Part shown: positions 35,181 to 36,067 of the stretch, one piece after another
Numbering within the stretch: position 1 is the first letter of the stretch
Layout of the letters: every line of letters starts with the position of its first letter
NCBI GenBank assembly: GCA_946055165.1
Contig: CAMGFA010000021.1
Coordinates: 1 to 36,067, forward strand
Direction: 5' to 3'
From: an uncultured Bacteroidales bacterium
GTDB lineage: Bacteria > Bacteroidota > Bacteroidia > Bacteroidales > UBA932
DNA length: 36,067 nucleotides
Program-made: the position numbers and the translations under genes
The notes under the pieces: model-generated
The model's input: only the letters and a program-made list of their open reading frames with translations
What the model was told of the DNA's origin: nothing
Database searches by the model: none

Positions 35181-35738
35181 TTACTTGCCGGAGTTACGGG
35201 TTGCGTTAACCTGGCAGATAACAGTGTTCTTGTCGGATACAATGCTCAAGCCCTCATAGTGGAGGTCGCCGGCTTTGATCTTCTGGGCAATGCCGAGGTC
35301 GCTGATGTTTACATCAACGCTGTCTGGCAGCTTGGCCATAAGAGCGGAAACACGCAGGGTGCGTGAAGCCTGAACGAACTTACCACCGAGCTGAACACCC
35401 TTGGAGTGTCCTGAGATTGTGATAGGAACATTGATTACGATTGGTTTGTCTTCTGTAACGGCAAGGAAATCAACGTGAAGGCATTCATCGCTTACCGGGT
35501 GGAACTGAAGCTCGTGAAGGATGGCTGTGTAGTTCTTGTCACCAAGCTTGAGGTCAACAATGAAAGAAGCAGGGTTGTTGATAAGGCCCTTGAGCTCTTT
35601 TGCGTCAACAGTGAAAAGCACGTTCTCTGTGCCGTTGCCATAGAGGTTGCAAGGAACGAGTCCGTTGCGACGGAAAGCCTTGATGGTGGCTTTGTTGCCA
35701 ACTTCGCGCAGCTGGCCGTTAAGTACGAAATGTTGCAT
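35181..35738 (-). CDS. rplY: 50S ribosomal protein L25 (CTC form)
   Basis: L25 binds 5S rRNA in the large subunit. The 185-residue protein has the N-terminal 5S-binding beta-barrel (about 1-95, with GLVPCNLYGNG and LHELQFHPVSDECLHVDF) and the C-terminal beta domain of the long CTC/TL5 form (about 96-185), typical outside the Enterobacteria. The ATG at 35738 is preceded by a leader with two hairpins and a consensus promoter. It is the first gene of an rplY-pth unit. Confidence 0.95.
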   Translation of the reverse strand: MQHFVLNGQLREVGNKATIKAFRRNGLVPCNLYGNGTENVLFTVDAKELKGLINNPASFIVDLKLGDKNYTAILHELQFHPVSDECLHVDFLAVTEDKPIVINVPITISGHSKGVQLGGKFVQASRTLRVSALMAKLPDSVDVNISDLGIAQKIKAGDLHYEGLSIVSDKNTVICQVNATRNSGK

Positions 35739-35768
35739 TTTCTTAAAAAAGTTAAAATGTGTTACTCA

Positions 35769-35815
35769 GTCTGATTATTCACAGACCCCATTGCACCAAA
35801 ACCCCTTCGGGTTTT
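35769..35815 (-). promoter_or_regulatory. Structured leader of rplY
   Basis: Two hairpins lie in the leader. AAAACCC (35798-35804) pairs with GGGTTTT (35809-35815) around a 4-nt loop, and GTCTG (35769-35773) pairs with CAGAC (35782-35786). They lie between the predicted start of transcription near 35820 and the rplY ATG. A ribosomal-protein autoregulatory leader is possible. The first hairpin could also be a terminator for the opposite strand, but no gene ends there. Confidence 0.45.
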
Positions 35816-35826
35816 CAAATGCGGCG

Positions 35827-35857
35827 CAAATATAGCAATATTCTTTGAAATAACAAA
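35827..35857 (-). promoter_or_regulatory. Promoter of rplY-pth
   Basis: Minus strand: TTTG (35857-35854), 19 nt, TATATTTG (35834-35827). A full consensus match. It begins 6 nt after the stop codon of the upstream gene, so rplY-pth is an independent unit with a leader of about 80 nt. Confidence 0.8.
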
Positions 35858-35863
35858 TTGCAG

Positions 35864-36067
35864 CTACTGCAAGTAGCCGGTATAGGCACTCCAGCCCGTA
35901 TTTTTATACAAGGCATTGAGCTTTGGCCATGAAGTGCTCGGCAAATACATGCTCACTCCGCTGAACCGTTCCGGGTCCAGGTCAGAATCGAAAAGATAAT
36001 CCGAGCCCATTTTGAAAAGAATAAATTTTTCAAGAGCACTGTCCAGGCTGGCAAGGTCTTCCTCCTT
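35864..36067 (-). CDS. C-terminal end of a clostripain-like (C11 family) cysteine peptidase (partial)
   Basis: An open frame enters from the right edge and stops with TAG at 35866-35864, leaving 67 residues. The sequence contains EKFILFKMGSDYLFD, then RFSGVSMYLPSTSWPKLNALY and NTGWSAYTGYLQ; these are given in parts. The GVSMYLP block, followed by a short loop, LNxLYK and a final aromatic-rich end, resembles the C-terminus of clostripain-family proteins common in Bacteroidota. The catalytic His/Cys lie outside the window, so the call rests on this tail only. Confidence 0.55.
   Translation of the reverse strand, partial: KEEDLASLDSALEKFILFKMGSDYLFDSDLDPERFSGVSMYLPSTSWPKLNALYKNTGWSAYTGYLQ

Noticed and set aside
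1..36067. tRNA or rRNA genes, CRISPR arrays, insertion sequences, prophage genes
   Set aside because: No cloverleaf with CCA-type end, rRNA core sequence, spaced repeats, transposase or integrase was seen in the gaps or reading frames.

Overview
This window is chromosomal DNA from a member of the Bacteroidota, most likely an uncultured gut-type Bacteroidales. The evidence is a complete aerotolerance (bat) gene set, a short Hc1-type histone H1-like gene, a Bacteroidota-type ParC, Bacteroidota promoters (TTTG, 19-21 nt, TAnnTTTG) before several transcription units, and few Shine-Dalgarno sites. By eye the GC content is near one half. I cannot name the genus. Nearly all of it is densely packed core genome. 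I see no prophage, insertion sequence, CRISPR array, tRNA or rRNA.

Layout. 1-3261: 3' part of rpoC, with a terminator that overlaps the next promoter. 3402-8687 (+): nucleotide-sugar epimerase/dehydratase, mannose-1-P guanylyltransferase, cysS and xth. 8709-10168 (-): a short aroE-like gene and a SpoU/TrmH rRNA methyltransferase. 10248-13112 (+): a four-gene envelope cassette (TM2 protein, LolA-like protein, two TPR/membrane proteins) whose joint function I do not recognise. 13074-23578 (-): a nine-gene, head-to-tail run, exbB-exbD-tonB-rluB-era-parC-aroK-recJ-lysS, which looks like one long operon with a promoter at 23601-23631. 23609-24343 (-): truA. 24368-32439 (+): moxR, a DUF58 gene, a membrane protein gene, batA, batB, batC and a batD-batE fusion. 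32538-33689 (+): an OmpA-family porin-like protein with its own strong-looking promoter and terminator. 33750-34195: a non-coding, GC-rich stretch with extensive complementary arms. 34323-34496 (-): the 57-residue Hc1 gene. 34594-35738 (-): pth and rplY behind a good promoter and a structured leader. 35864-36067 (-): 3' end of a gene that resembles clostripain-family peptidases.

How the parts fit. The first cluster mixes capsule/O-antigen precursor synthesis with aminoacylation and DNA repair. The long minus-strand run joins an energy-transducing TonB/ExbBD complex to ribosome maturation (RluB, Era), chromosome decatenation (ParC), repair (RecJ) and lysyl-tRNA charging, so envelope energetics and information processing may be co-transcribed. 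The bat cluster encodes a MoxR AAA+ ATPase with von Willebrand A partners that assemble at the inner membrane.

The best candidates for something undescribed are (1) the 33750-34195 element, where two separate long-range stems pair on the plus strand with G.U wobbles instead of mismatches, suggesting a plus-strand structured RNA or a mobile palindromic repeat; (2) the TM2/LolA-like/TPR cassette, in which three of four proteins end in similar short paired membrane hairpins; and (3) the in-frame BatD-BatE fusion.
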